The position numbers were made by a program, and so were the translations under genes. A DNA stretch of 64,000 nucleotides. Source: Varroa destructor. Its lineage: Eukaryota > Arthropoda > Arachnida > Mesostigmata > Varroidae. Below, piece by piece: positions 50,771 to 63,590 of the stretch. The notes beneath the pieces are model-generated. The model saw only the letters and a list, made by a program, of their open reading frames with translations, made no database searches and was not told where the DNA came from. How positions within the stretch are numbered: the stretch's first letter is position 1; the number at the start of each line of letters is the position of its first letter. Location: positions 42,158,837-42,222,836 of the forward strand of contig NW_019211455.1 in NCBI RefSeq assembly GCF_002443255.2, written 5' to 3'.

Positions 50771-53700
50771 CTGTATGGGAAACAGCAACGTTTTAAATCG
50801 ACACAACAACGATAGCAGCGCCACCATCAACAGCGGCAGGTGTCAGCGACATAAGCAGTGCTCGGCCAAATATGTTTCGTCACACCATCTATACTCGTCC
50901 TACACAGGCTGGCCCTGTTCAAACGTTCTCGCTGTATATATAGTTTCATCTAAATATAAAACAGGTTACCCACTGATTCTTCCGCCGGCTCTGCTCGCTA
51001 CAGACCTCTGGCACCGTCGCCACGCGCCCTGCCTTTGGAGCTCCCCAACGCACCTACTTTCTCTTACTCTTAGTTCCGTTTTCATTGTTGTCACCGTGAA
51101 GCTAACGTATCTGGCTTTTCTTTAGACGTGTTGATGGTGGCTCACGCTGTTGCTGTCGGAGACGGGTTGAGACGGGCTGCAAGGAGATAATGCGTGTAGA
51201 TGACACAGAGCCCCTGTCGGCTGCCTTATTCTTCATTAGGGCTTAGCGCGTCTGCAATCAGTCTTAGCTTCGTCAGCGTCGAGGTATCCAAAAGTTTCGA
51301 GTAGGGGAGTAGGGTGAGGTGAAGTTCGTGTGAGGACGCTAGGTACGGCTATAGTACGTGGGCCTATGTGTTGCATAAGCCTATGCGTCCCGTTTCGTCT
51401 TTGTCGTACGATTCAAGCCTTTGGAATTTCGAGACTCCATTCTCCCAGCGATGGTGCCTGTTATTACATCCGAAGCCGTTTTCCCTCTTATTTCTTTCGC
51501 GCCTCCACATGTTGCGTACATTGAACAGATATGCCGACAACACGCCCCAGTTAAAGGGAGATTCACTAACAACAGCAGGAAAATGCATGTGGCAAAGGCC
51601 GAGAAGCTTGAGACCACGTCAGCACGACCGGGTCAAACCGCCTGAGGTCTAAAGCCCTTAAAGAAACCTAATGCATATTGACATTAGTATCAGCGTCGCG
51701 AGACAGTGTTCCGACAGAGCATGTCAGCTGTGATCTCTGTCACGCGCTTTATTGCTCCTTTGTTGTTTGTTTTCGCTTTATTGTTACTCGTCCGCCATAC
51801 TAACCTTTAGCGTTGGAACAGAGCGCCATCACCGCCGAAAGTTCTAGTTTTACCGGCGCGGCAGGTGCTCTATATTTGTTGGCACTCACTAAAATGTTTC
51901 TTTTTCTTTCCTTTCACCGTTATTGTAACATCCGTACGTTTGTCCAGTATGTAAAGTCATCCAACCTTAATGGTACTGAACGTCGTACGTAGTCGTGGGC
52001 AAAGGGACAGGTTTGCAAAGGGCGACCTTATGCTTGTACGAATGCGAACCTATTTGCACAGCGGAGAACCAACAGAAATAGACATCGCGGAAAGGAAGTG
52101 ATTTATTTCTCTGTTTGCACGTAAATGTGTATGCATTTTTTTTACACACAGTCGTTTCTTTTGCTTTTGCGTTTAATAGCGGTATCGAAACGACAGGAGA
52201 ATTTACGTACCGATATATTTTATAAGAAATTAGAACTTGTGGCAGAAAGTGCGATTGATCATAAACAAAATTTTGTAGGAGGGGTTATCAGATATCATCG
52301 TCAGGATAGGCCGGAATTTATACTCGTATGTTGCAGACAACTTACGTAGACTAGACCAGCAAATGCCCCTATATTAATTAATTCTCTGCAAATAGAGTAT
52401 AGCTTGCCGTTCCTTATACGGATAGAATCTGCTGGACGGTTTGTGCGGCTGTACTAGCCACCGTTGCTAGATCTAAGCTTCTGATAGTAGATCATGGCAA
52501 TGGCACGAGGATAGTCAAATTTGAAACTGGATTTTAATCCTTACCTAAAACCCTTCAACATTTTTTACCTAGAAGTGAGTTGCCTTAGTTCTCATTTCGT
52601 TTGTACGTACTGGTGAAATTCAGGTTAATCACTAAAAAATAATTACCGACCTTATGGCTTTTTCATGAGGATCCTGCATTGCTTATATGAGACATCGAAA
52701 ACAGCCACAGCCAGGTCCGACTCGGACAAATATCCAATGTTTTAATGAAAAAAAAAATCAACCCGTATCATTTTTATCATTGCCGGCCGATGTCGCACAA
52801 AAAACTTCAGCTTCTTTCAGAGAATATTTTAGGTTCAAGATCTAGACTCCCGGAATTATTAATTATTATTAATAAATTGCTTGAACGATAACAGACGATA
52901 CGCATATATTTTCCAGCCTATTTCTGACGCATTCGAACGCGTTCAAATGTTCTATTCTGTATGTACACATCAGTATAGCCGAGCTCTGATGCACGTAGCT
53001 ATCTTTTACTGCCAATCCCCTCACAACCGGAGATAATTGCCCCTTGCACAGTGTTTTGATACATTGCAATATGTGACATATTAACGCCGTTTCTGTATTT
53101 GGCAACACATTCGCTGTTTACAAAGCGTTGACATCCGCCATCAACATCCATAGTTTAGGAATAACATAGAAAAAGACGTCGTTTGTTACCGCTGCAGCGG
53201 TTGCAATCGTTACTGCTACTAATTAAGGCTCGGTTACATACATAAAACGCATTCACCTATAGTCGGTCACTCACATATTACGGACTCAGGATATATCTAA
53301 CATTAGCCGTTAACGCTAACACATCGCCATGCTTCCTGCTACTGTCTCCTTGTAGGTACTACGGCCATTGGTACTACTCGGGGGGTTTGGTATATATCCG
53401 TTTCTTGAACAGAGACATTCGACATGTATTTGTTTTAGTCTGGAGAAAGAAAGGATAGCCTCGAGGGTGGTACAATAGCATTTGTCTGTGAATAGCCGTA
53501 TTTTCTATTTTCTCTATCTATTTCTTGTAGTCTTGGGGTCTCATTGCGGCAGATTGTCCTGAAGAGGCCCTTGCCTAATCAGCAGAAGAGATTCACGGAG
53601 CTGCGTTACTGATTCGTCTCCTGTGTTCGTTGCGTGTCCATTAACGCTTGCGTGGTCCGGAGTTAGTCGCAAGGGATCATGGGATAACGTTAAGGGAGTA

Positions 53701-54363
53701 AACGGACTAAGAGGAATCACAAAGACGAAACGCAGGCAAGGGGTCATCGCACACAAACATATGGATGTATCGCTAACTTCTATTAGCTTTGCCCTACAGG
53801 ATACTGAAAGTCAGATCGTCCGCCAGAGTTCCTGTTTTTCCTTATGATTCAGCTTTATTGCCTTCTTACCAGCGAAGAACATCGAAAGTCAAAATCAAGC
53901 AAAGAAAATATGTCGAACAGTTGCGCCCTTCAACCATGATCTTCGTGGCTATTTGCGAACAACTGCTACATTACAGACACCCAGCGAAGCATTGGGACTT
54001 GTCGACTTCTCAGATATGTAATCTTCTTCTACTGAAGAAAATCGTTAAGATTAAGGCATTGTCGGGCTTCTCTTCGCGCTTCGAGCTCTTTTATCGAATT
54101 ATCACTGCCATTTAGAGTAAAACCTTTGCTATTGTATTGCTGCTTCTGCAATAGGTAGAAGTAAAGCTGTCTTTTAATTTACATAAAGAAGAAAACAATT
54201 ATTGTACTTGTAATTTTATGCAACCGTAAGTGTACGTTTAGCAGGCTTACAGTCGATTAGATGGACTTGTTCGTTTGTTATACCGTATAGACAAACGCAA
54301 TAGAACAGACCTGTCCAACAACTTCATACGTTGTACCATACATATGAGGGTTCCGTCGAATAC

Positions 54364-54388
54364 TATATATATATATATATATATATAT
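54364..54388 (+). repeat. (TA)n microsatellite
   Basis: About twelve TA units inside an AT-rich part of proposed intron 1. Confidence 0.9.
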
Positions 54389-57277
54389 GGATACTTAGAT
54401 ACAGATTTTCTATACGTCAGTCATTAGTGAATAGACTTATAACTCGCAATCATTGATTTTCCCACTGGTCGTGTACTAAACCTGTTTATGTGAAATTTTT
54501 AATTTAATAATTAACGGTTTTTCAAAAACTCTATTCTAACCACTTATAATGAGTCTTACATAATAAACTTGCAGGTAAACGTAATAAGTTACGCTTTGAC
54601 AGCTACGCTAGCAATTCTAATCAACGAGCTAGCGATCTAGTATTTATCCTCACGTAAGCTTTAAAATTGCGTGCTTCGTCTTCCTGCATCGTAACGCATT
54701 AAGTATGCAGTAATTCTGGTCAACTCAAATGAAATTGTTGTGAATATTGATGATAACGCGAATATGAATGAGCTTTAATAAGCAGAATATGTTAATTACA
54801 GATAAATGCAGTTTTTTTATTCTTATAATATTAATAAAATGGGTGGCGGTGGGCATCGCTTCATGATAGAGCAGAAAATGAAATCGTCATTTTCCAGTAG
54901 AGAATGAAGAGAAGCCATGCTTAGAGGTCGCGGCATCGGCGTACGTAGAACTTAAACCTTTTGGTACCTTATTAAGAACGCGTGGCGCGGTTTTATTAGC
55001 ATTTGCCCGTTATCGTAAAGCGCTCTATGACTCTCCGAGTGCGCGCATGCATGCATACGGGCGAATACGTTGATGGCTCACGCAACCCGTCCTACTCAAT
55101 AAACTTAAACATATGGCTCCTAGTCGTTTACTGTGGCTCGCTACCCTGCGTGGTACGCGCAAGCTTTTTGCGCCGGTTATATTCACAGCAGAATGATTCA
55201 ATTATGACATATTATTAGCTAGAAAAACGACTATTAATATGCTTTAATAGAAAACTTGATTGCTAATTAATTACGCAGAACTTAACTTCGTTTTGTGTAG
55301 GTCGCCAACATATATCTTGCGCCTCACGTCTAAGTTTGGCACCATTCACATCTGGTCCCATACATCAAGTCAGCGAGGGTGTAGAGGTCATCACATAAAT
55401 GTGCCCAGACGTTCACATTTGTGTTACCTGCTCTCACTCGTTCGTTTACTTGTAAATGTTTGCCGGTGGGCAAACGGCGGCGCAGGGCCAGGCAACAGAA
55501 ACAAACAAGCCAACGAACATATCAACTATACCCGAACTAAGCACGTGCAGTGTACGTTGTACAAGGCGCGACGCACTTGCTGCTGTGGGTCTGTACTCGA
55601 CCGCTACATTTGGGTCTCATCGGCGCGCCAACACTATGTCCCAAGTAGGCAGAGAAGAAATATGCTGCTCCGAATTGAGGTTCCGGAATGGCCTGTGTAA
55701 GACTGCTTCCCAAAGCGCTGTCCCACAGATATAACTTCATTCTGCCACCGTCGTTCTTTGGCGGCTCGTTTGCGGGTGACACAGCTTTGAACAGGACAGA
55801 AACGTTAGCGAAGATAGATGGTAGACTGCAGCAGCGGTTGCAAGGACTAGTGAGCCCTAAGCAGCAAGACGAGCATAGGAATGGGTCCTGGCCATCGACC
55901 CTAACGTACTAACGCATGTTAAGCACTATCCGCCACAACTGCGGTGTCTATTACGTGACCGTAGCAGTCTCTGGGGTGGCCAACGACAGCGATACACACG
56001 GAAAAGCTTTAGGGGTTATGGACCCTCGAAGTCCTGAAACTGCAGTGGTCGGGCGTTCTAGTGTTTAGTGGTAAACTTATCTTTGCTACCCAGTCCCCTT
56101 GACGAAACGAGTCCAGCTACACGAGAATATCAGAGCCTATAGAACGGCAGCGGCGACAGCAGGCCAGAGCGGCAATTCACCTTTTTTTCTTGTTACCTGC
56201 TGCAGAAGCAGAAATGGGTAAAGTACATTAAATGTCCTAAAAGTTGTAGAAGGAACGCCGACCAGATACTACAATTATTAGGTAAACATTTATTCATAAC
56301 CGTACCACACTACATATTCTTACTGTGCTGGTGCAAAACGCGTGTATACATAAAGGATCTTCATCATGTTCACAGCTAATTATACCTTCTTATTGTTTAC
56401 TATGCTTCTACGGGTTCTATACGAGCCTACAGAATTATACGTCTGGCATTATGAGTCCCTTACGCTCCCTTTGGGCCTTCGGGCTATCGCCGCCCTTACG
56501 ATGAATGCAGGCTAATGACGGCTTGCTGACATGTAGTTGGCATGTAGAGAACACAAACTAAAATATAGTATGATTGTAGTTTTATTACTAGGGCTAACGT
56601 GGAAATTCGTAGCAATCCGATGATTGTGTAGGCCTGTTTTACAAGTTAGTTTGAATCGACTAGCATTTTCTATGTGAAATTAATTACTAGAAATTTCTAT
56701 ATGAAATCATTTTTTACTTTTCAACAGTAAAAGTTACCTTCCTTTTTTTGAAGTGTAATTAATAGATGACTGGGTTTTTACTTTATTATTTGTTGCCGTT
56801 TCACCCGCAATTGCCCTCTAACTTTTGCATCTTTTTAGGCACGCAGGAACCTTTGTTTCAGACTTCACCATTCAGGATGAATTAATTGCCCTTTACTCGA
56901 CGACTCTGCGGGAAGGCCGTTTGCCTGCTGTGCCATTTTGTTTTGCAGGCCGTCACTTCGGATAGTTTTCACCAGGGTCGGTTTCCCCTGGGTTGAAAGT
57001 TTTCCCTGACTGTACAGACGTCACAACGGAATTTAATATACAGACGCACTCGCCGAGACCCGCTATCATGGCCGTCGAGATTTACTGAGTCGTTACTGAG
57101 TAAACCTAATTACATGACACGCTTATGCTTTTAAAAGGATACCGATCAGATAAATGTATGTTAAAAGTTTTTACAGACATTGGTCTGTTCTCGTACTTCT
57201 TTCTAACAGTGTATATCAAAGGTGACGTTTAAAAATGCACGTTTATGCCCCTCATTAAAATCCTACTTCGTGTAAAC

Positions 57278-57385
57278 ACTATATACATTATATTATATAT
57301 ATTATACGTATATATATATATATATATGCATACACTAATATATATATATAATAATGTATGTATATACATATATATATATAGATGT
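57278..57385 (+). repeat. Compound (TA)-rich tract
   Basis: Several (TA)n blocks of 8-22 bp are interrupted by gcatacac, gtatgt and similar words. It could fold into long imperfect hairpins or cruciforms. Confidence 0.85.
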
Positions 57386-59535
57386 ATAATAAACGCGAGC
57401 TGAAGCAGAGTCTTCGTCTGAGTCTAACTTTGAGATCCTCCATATATTCTTTTTTTACTTGATGCATACGTTGTTCCCACTGCCGGCTAGCGTTTATTTC
57501 AGATGCGTTTCCATGAGTTCATTTCAGAAGGCAAGCGTCAACGAGCTCGTTTTCAAGTTTCCGTACGGAAATTTTACCTGGAATATTCTGCTCTTCTGAT
57601 GGCGGAGTCTATTCCGTTCTGGAAAAGCCGTTCCTGTATTTGTTCATAGATATGGCACGCCCTATTTTTTCTACGTGTTATCTCATTACATCATAACCAG
57701 CGGCGGCACGACTCCAACATTACAAAGTAATGCTTTTCGCCGCCGTCCCCGCAACGGCCACAACTGATTGTTTCCTCTCTTCTGTACCCCCAAACACAGA
57801 CATATCCTGTTGGATTCTGACAAGCCAGGGGCCGGCCCATTTACAGTGATGCAGTGTTTTAATGTACATCTTGTTATGGCCCTTATTCAGGTAGCCATTT
57901 TACTGTATTACAGCAATCATGTATAGGATCATCGCTCACGGATGTACGCCATAATATCTGTAGTCACAGAAACGCAGCTTCTCTGTATGTAGTCGGTAGT
58001 CAGTAACCAGTAACCGATCTTCGTATGTGTGATGTCGGCATATGACGACGGGTTACTCAATTAGATCTTAAACTAAATAACTATCTGGGCCCTAAGTCCG
58101 ATTTTGCTGTCCTAGTTAAGGACGCATCAAACATATGGGTCCTGAAGCATCTTGGGAAGAGTGCAATTATCTACTATATTTTGCTAAGGCCTGGCAGCAC
58201 TGAATACCTTGTATTGTCGTAAACAATACCATTATAAATTAAATGGAGGAAGATAGGGTTTTTAGCAATAAGAAAGAGGCACAGGTTTCTATCAGCTTTT
58301 TGCCGATGACCAGTATTTTTCTTACCGGTACGATTAGTCTTGTCATTTTCGCTGTTATTGACGTTCCTAATGTAAGAAGACAAATAATCGATTTCTGCAT
58401 CAGATATTGCACATGGATGTACTTAGTGGCGCGTTACTATTGTCATTGGCCAAATGTGGCTTAGGCCAGTGAAAATATAGTAGTTCAAGAAGCTCCTACG
58501 AGCAGGTGAATCTTCTACCTCAGCCGGCCCTTTCCAAGAAGTCTTCTGCAATTGTTTTTCGCCTTAGGTGTAGCAGGCCCATCTAAAACAGTGCGGGATC
58601 ACTAGCTAAATCGATCAAGCGTTCGCTCAGTATCACTCTATTATTTTCTGCAGGCGAACTTTAGCCAATATTGATAGCTGTACAAAACATTAGATTCACA
58701 CGTTCCTTTGACCCAGGTCGATATGCTTTGCAATTAACTACTTCAATTCCAGGGGAAAACGCATATATGCGGACGTATATGAGTCTATTTTTATGAGTGA
58801 AGTTGATGAAGCCCATCTAAGTTTTGGTGCTATTGTCGCAAAGTGTCCTTCAGAGCGACTGGTTACGTATCGATATATTATGGTCATACAAGTTCATGAG
58901 AAACAAATCCTCTGTCTATGGAATAACCGTAAACCATTGATACCGAAAAGAAACAAAGCATTTGGAAGTATTTTGGGGTAAAGAAAAAAAACGAGAGAAA
59001 TATGTCCGCTTCAATTAGCGGATCTGTCAAAAATATAATCGCGGGAATGGGCCAAACAAAATAATGGATTCTATTTTTCCTCTACTTTTCAATCGAGTCA
59101 AGCCCTTTTGCGGTTATGCGCCTCCTTTCGATTTTTCCTAAATGTGTATTGATTCCTGTTTGTGGAGCGACGCACTTCCGGCTAGATTAGATTTGAAAAC
59201 GTTTCCTGGCACTTTCCTGGGAGACCAAAACGTTCTGTCACAGTATAGAAGAACGAAACATCATTCCTTCAGAGAAAATTATTTGACGATGAAAAACTCG
59301 AAGAGAAACAGAGCAAAAAAATGAGTCCCTTAAAGGTGGTAGCACTGGTTTCAGCCGTACAAATCGATCCGTAAACCACTTCGACCCAGTTCGTACCCTA
59401 ATCCCATTTGCTACTCTGTTTCATGTAGTTTAACTTCCGCTTTTGATACCTGTAGATGGCACATTCGCATAGACAGAGGTTGCCGCAATAGACGCCCAGG
59501 AAGACCGCAATAGTAAAGGATAAATAATTTCTTAC

Positions 59536-59729
59536 CAGAGATCACATATCGCGTCAGGTTTGGTCTGTTCATTCAAGGTGACCTTGGGCCAAATATAATG
59601 TCCGTGTAAATTCGGTCGCAATGGTAGCCAATGAGTGGCCCTCGCAATAAAGGCAGGCGCGAATGGAAACATTAATAGATATGCAGTCATCATAAAATGT
59701 AAAAATAGATAAAGGCTGACAAAGTTCAT
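59536..59729 (-). CDS. First coding exon (A): signal peptide and N-terminus of a secreted/cell-surface protein
   Basis: I read this as the first coding exon of the large minus-strand gene. The ATG at 59729 is the first in-frame Met after an in-frame TGA 18 nt upstream, with G at -3. Residues 1-28 are strongly hydrophobic (MNFVSLYLFLHF, then AYLLMFPFAPAFIA), a typical secretory signal with likely cleavage near FIA or ARA. About 35 polar and aromatic residues follow, including WLPLRPN and NEQTKPDAIC. The exon ends at a strong donor (TCTG|GTAAGAAA) after two bases of a codon (phase 2). Exon B accepts phase 2 and completes a Cys codon. A second ATG upstream opens an overlapping out-of-frame reading frame in poor context. 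The signal peptide and donor are seen directly; joining this exon to the downstream exons is inference. It could instead belong to a small separate gene. Confidence 0.55.
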
Positions 59730-60353
59730 TGCGACCAGTTTTCTTCATTGGCCGCAAGGCGGTTAATCGCTTTTAGTAGGTGAATCCAAGCCACCCGAGT
59801 CGCGATATTGTTTTCGTCCTCACTATCAGCGGGCCACAAGCCGGTCTTCAAAACGATTCTTTTTTTTTCTAGCTTTCCCAAAAATACTGCTTGTTGTTCG
59901 GACTGGGTTGTGTTTAAAAACGGTACTATGGTAACAAGACAAAGCAAGGATGACCTATGGATACGAACCAGACCAACATTTTTGGGTACTAAAACCCAGA
60001 GACGGAAGGGAAAAATAATAGGACTACGTAATACACGAATAATCCGAGAATCCTGAGGGGGACTGAAAATAATAACCATAATAATCGAAAATGAGCAGTT
60101 AGTTCCGAGGTCACAAAGCAAAAACAGCAATATAAGGTTCGATATAATAGTGATTATGCCAATAGATAGTATGGCTAGAGCAGCGACAGGAAGCGACAAA
60201 AACGAACGGCAGGGGGAGGTCTGATGATGAAAAACTTCGAGTGATGATGGTCGCCTTGGCTGAAATATAATCAAACGGAGAAACAGAGACAACAAGAAAG
60301 ATAGAGGAAGCAGTAAAAGGTTAAACATAGAAAAACAAAAATATCAAGCATGA
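59730..60353 (-). other. Probable 5' UTR / upstream leader of the minus-strand gene
   Basis: This stretch lies directly upstream of the proposed start codon on the minus strand. A 200-residue frame crosses it (60328-59726), but it is mostly Leu, Ile, Phe and Ser, as expected from pyrimidine-rich DNA, and it ends over the proposed ATG, so I do not call it a gene. An in-frame stop sits 18 nt before the ATG. A short upstream reading frame overlaps the start codon in another frame and could dampen translation if transcribed. The transcription start is not visible. Confidence 0.3.
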
Positions 60354-60540
60354 ACCGAAGAAAGGCAAGAAGAAAAGGGAAATTAAATGGAGTGTAACGA
60401 AAGACAGGAAAAACAGAGAGAGAGCGGAGGGGGGCAGGGAGGGAGAGAGAAGGCGTGGACAGAAAAGGGCGAAGGAAAAGAGTAGATGGAAGACAGGTGG
60501 GAAAAAGAAGTTATGTGGAATAGAGAGAGAGAAAGAGAAT
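60354..60540 (-). promoter_or_regulatory. Polypurine/polypyrimidine tract with GAGA-type repeats upstream of exon A
   Basis: Almost every base on the plus strand is A or G over about 190 nt, with several GAGAGA runs and G-rich segments. The minus (sense) strand is therefore CT-rich. In arthropods, GAGA/CT repeats near transcription starts recruit GAGA-factor-type proteins and keep chromatin open. The position, 0.6-0.8 kb upstream of the proposed start codon, would suit a promoter-proximal element. It could equally be a degenerate simple repeat with no function. Confidence 0.3.
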
Positions 60541-60565
60541 AACGGGAACGAGCAAAAATACATTC

Positions 60566-60574
60566 AATATATAG
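60566..60574 (-). promoter_or_regulatory. Possible TATA-like element
   Basis: The minus strand reads CTATATATT here, just upstream of the CT-rich tract, so transcription could start about 30 nt downstream in pyrimidine-rich sequence. No clear initiator motif is visible, and AT-rich hexamers are common in this window, so the call is weak. Confidence 0.12.
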
Positions 60575-61234
60575 CATCGGGATCACTGTATAAGATAGAA
60601 TGTCTAATTATGACAGTCATTAAGGGCAATCTAGAAAAAAAAAAAAGAAGTGCACCTTGTTAATACGATGTCATAAAGAAAACCTGGATGTGCGTAATAA
60701 GAGGTTATATGAAGGCTTGTTTCAACGAGGTCGACTGTAAACCTTTATTAAATATATTTGTATAAAGATCCGTAAGAATTGGTGGTCATAGATTCACATA
60801 TCATCGATTTGCTACACACTCAGTATAATGCTGAACGTTGTTCATCTTAAGATATCAGTAGTCTTCCACGTAAGACTTATATTCAATTAAGCTTGTTGTA
60901 TGAAGAAAAGCAAGGGTTACAAAAGCATTTCATGCAAAAACCCTGTAAACACGACCACTGAAATCCTACCCGCAAATTAATAGGGCGCGGGTTTACTTCC
61001 AGAAACCAAGCTCAATCAGATGCTGAAGAGGCGATTCAGCTGGCATAGTGAGGCTAGATCCCTAAATCAGATTTTGGCTCTATTGTTGTTGTTTTAGCTA
61101 ATTAGTATCTGCGTCCTTACTCCACAGTTCGTGAATTAGATTTGCACGTCGCACAGAAATACTCTGAACCGGGAGATAATCTCGCACTAAATGCAACGAC
61201 ACGAATGTTTCTATGCTCCGCCTCTTACAACACC

Positions 61235-61248
61235 CACACACACACACA
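61235..61248 (+). repeat. (CA)7 microsatellite
   Basis: Seven CA units in probable intergenic DNA. Confidence 0.85.
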
Positions 61249-61676
61249 AACCGACCCAAAGAAATACAGGTTACAAGTAACGGGCCTGAGGAGGCCTGTG
61301 CCTCAGATGCGCACAAGCTCCCGAGAGTCATTCCAAAGAGGCGTATGGAAATCGTCGTGTTTATATGGTTGCCACTATATGAAAACTAGCAACGGTGACA
61401 GCAATAGTAGTAGTAAATGAAATTAATCACTGAGGCCGACCAAAAATATATATAATGCGATGGAGACATTGCGGGTTGTAGCAGTAGATGTGATTTTTTA
61501 TTATTTTCCTTCTTTCCACTTACATCACTATCGCTACACAAAAAGCACCAAGCATACTGAAGTGCGAGTTGTTTACCGAAGGGCGAGCCATCAGGAGCCG
61601 CTTAGGAATAAGAGCTGTCCAAGGTAAAATCGGAGGCGCGCTTGGTGGCCCGTTAATTGGGATAACAGTTAAACGG

Positions 61677-61693
61677 TATTATTATTATTATTA
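61677..61693 (+). repeat. (ATT/TTA)n microsatellite
   Basis: About six ATT units in probable intergenic DNA. Confidence 0.85.
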
Positions 61694-63590
61694 TCCCTGT
61701 TATTCAACTGCTGAAAAACTCGACGGTAGAGCGATAAAACTGAGATACACTTTGGAGATATTTTGAGTTTCTTGCAAATAAAGAAAACAATTTGAATGGA
61801 AACTGAGCTGCACGGTATTCCTGCATCTATCAAAATCAAGAAGAATAGAGTTAAGTCATTGTGAACCTCATAAGATGCTGAAGTGTGGGTCACGGGTCAT
61901 GTCCAGGGGGCGTCTACCCTAAAATTTATATATAAAATACCCTAAAATGCGAAACCAAATCTGTGTGGGTGGGTCTATGTGTGAAATAATGTCTAATTAA
62001 GAACATACTGCATAGACAATAAAAAAAAATGTTCTCACGAATCGTGTCTGTGGTCTTGCAGCGGATGCTAAGTATTTACTAGTAATTGCAAGCATAATAA
62101 GTGACACACACATATGCAGTGGCGTGGACCAACCCAAACGGACATAATTATTATAATTTTGCTTCACTGAATTACCTATTATAGTGAGCAAAATGTCATA
62201 AGAAATTGTTTAATGTATATATTACTACGTAACGGATATTGCTTGTCGCTTTTGCGGCAATAGTCTTCTTAATGCCTCAGCCAGCATCTTGCAATTGACG
62301 GTATTTACAATATACAGCGTCTCGTGAACCCATGCGAAGGCTTGGGACCGCAGTTCTTGCTCGTTCATCTGCTAGGATTGAAATAATCGCAAATCCTAAA
62401 TATTGATTCTATGCTAATTGGCTTCAGTTAGTGTGGAGGAATATGGGTCCTCGCCCCCGCCCTCCCCCCCGCTCCTTCATCACTCGACAACGATTAAACT
62501 TTTTGACACTTACGCTATTGGGCGCCAGTCTTTCCAGTACTGATGCCTTCCTAAACGCTTCGGGTTAACTTTTTTACTCATTTTACCGACGTTGCATTCT
62601 GTTATCTAAGCAGTCTGTCGACGAACTTATAAATACATTCCCTAGGTGCTAGGAGAAATGGGGAAATTCTATTCGCTCACTTTCTCCCCAAAGGCCTTAG
62701 AAAATATTGCAGTGAGTAACCTTGAACGAGCGAGCAATTCATTGCATTGCTTTGCGGGTCCTAGGGCTACGTAAGTTGTGATGGACGGACCTACTGAGCA
62801 TTTGAAAACCTTTTTTTCAAGAGCCTAATATATACAGTGAGGGGATGTTGCATAACGATGGCGGTCGACTAGCGTAGCTCATAAGCAATCTTTATTGTCA
62901 TTTACGTTTCCAGTCTACTTTGTTGAAACAGCGATTGTTAAAGGAAGCTGAAACTCAAACTTGAAACGGATTCTCGAATAGAGCACTTATTTAGCGAGTG
63001 TTCATTTTTAGCATACGTGATAACGATAATGTTAATATATGTTTAATACGCATTCGAATTAAAAAAAAAAACAATGCCGAACTTCTTACGTGCTTTTTCG
63101 TACATGGCTTGGAGTGTATTTTTGTAGATCCGGTATAAGAATTTTTCTCGGTCTTTCGTTTTTTTTCCGCACAAAAAGTATGTTCATTATTTTTGACGTC
63201 CTCACCACACTGATTGTCTATCGAAGCACCAAAGTTGCTACATAGGCCTGACACCTACTGTCCATCAGTGGTCCACAAGTATCACCTTCTCCTCTGTATC
63301 TGTTTTCTGTTGCAACGCTTCAATCGACTTTTGCATATATTGACTCAATTCGCAGCAAACAACCACGCCTCTGATCAATTTACTGCTACTCAAAGGGTTC
63401 CAATCGGATTTGAATTTAGGCCCGAAAAGGTCAAGGCCGTTATTTTTGTTTTTCGATTTTTTCATCTATTCATTGTTCGTCCTTCGTTTGTGCCATTTCA
63501 TATGGTCGCCGATTCTCAGAAAATCCGTGAAGCTTCGATTGCACCACAACGTATTCCACTATTGTGCTCCGAACGGCGACAACCGAAGCG

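Larger units (their letters stand above)
50771..59535 (-). other. Proposed intron 1 (between exons A and B)
   Basis: About 8.8 kb. It contains (TA)n at 54364-54388, an AT-rich stretch around 54.4-54.9 kb, and a long (TA)-rich tract at 57278-57385. Several open frames of 70-146 codons exist, for example 55260-55700 on the plus strand, but none has splice-site support or a recognisable domain. I see no other exon that I can support. Confidence 0.4.
60575..63590. other. Probably intergenic sequence upstream of the minus-strand gene
   Basis: No exon with credible splice sites or domain sense was seen on either strand. It contains a short (CA)n at 61235-61248 and (TTA)n at 61677-61693. It may hold regulatory DNA for the gene on the left or for a gene to the right of the window. 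Confidence 0.4.

Noticed and set aside
55260..55700. 146-codon plus-strand frame
   Set aside because: Cys- and Arg-rich without a family pattern, overlaps other equally long frames in the same stretch, and has no splice support.
59726..60328. The longest open frame in the window (200 codons, minus strand)
   Set aside because: It is dominated by Leu, Ile, Phe and Ser, as expected from CT-rich DNA, has no domain, and ends on top of the better-supported start codon of exon A.
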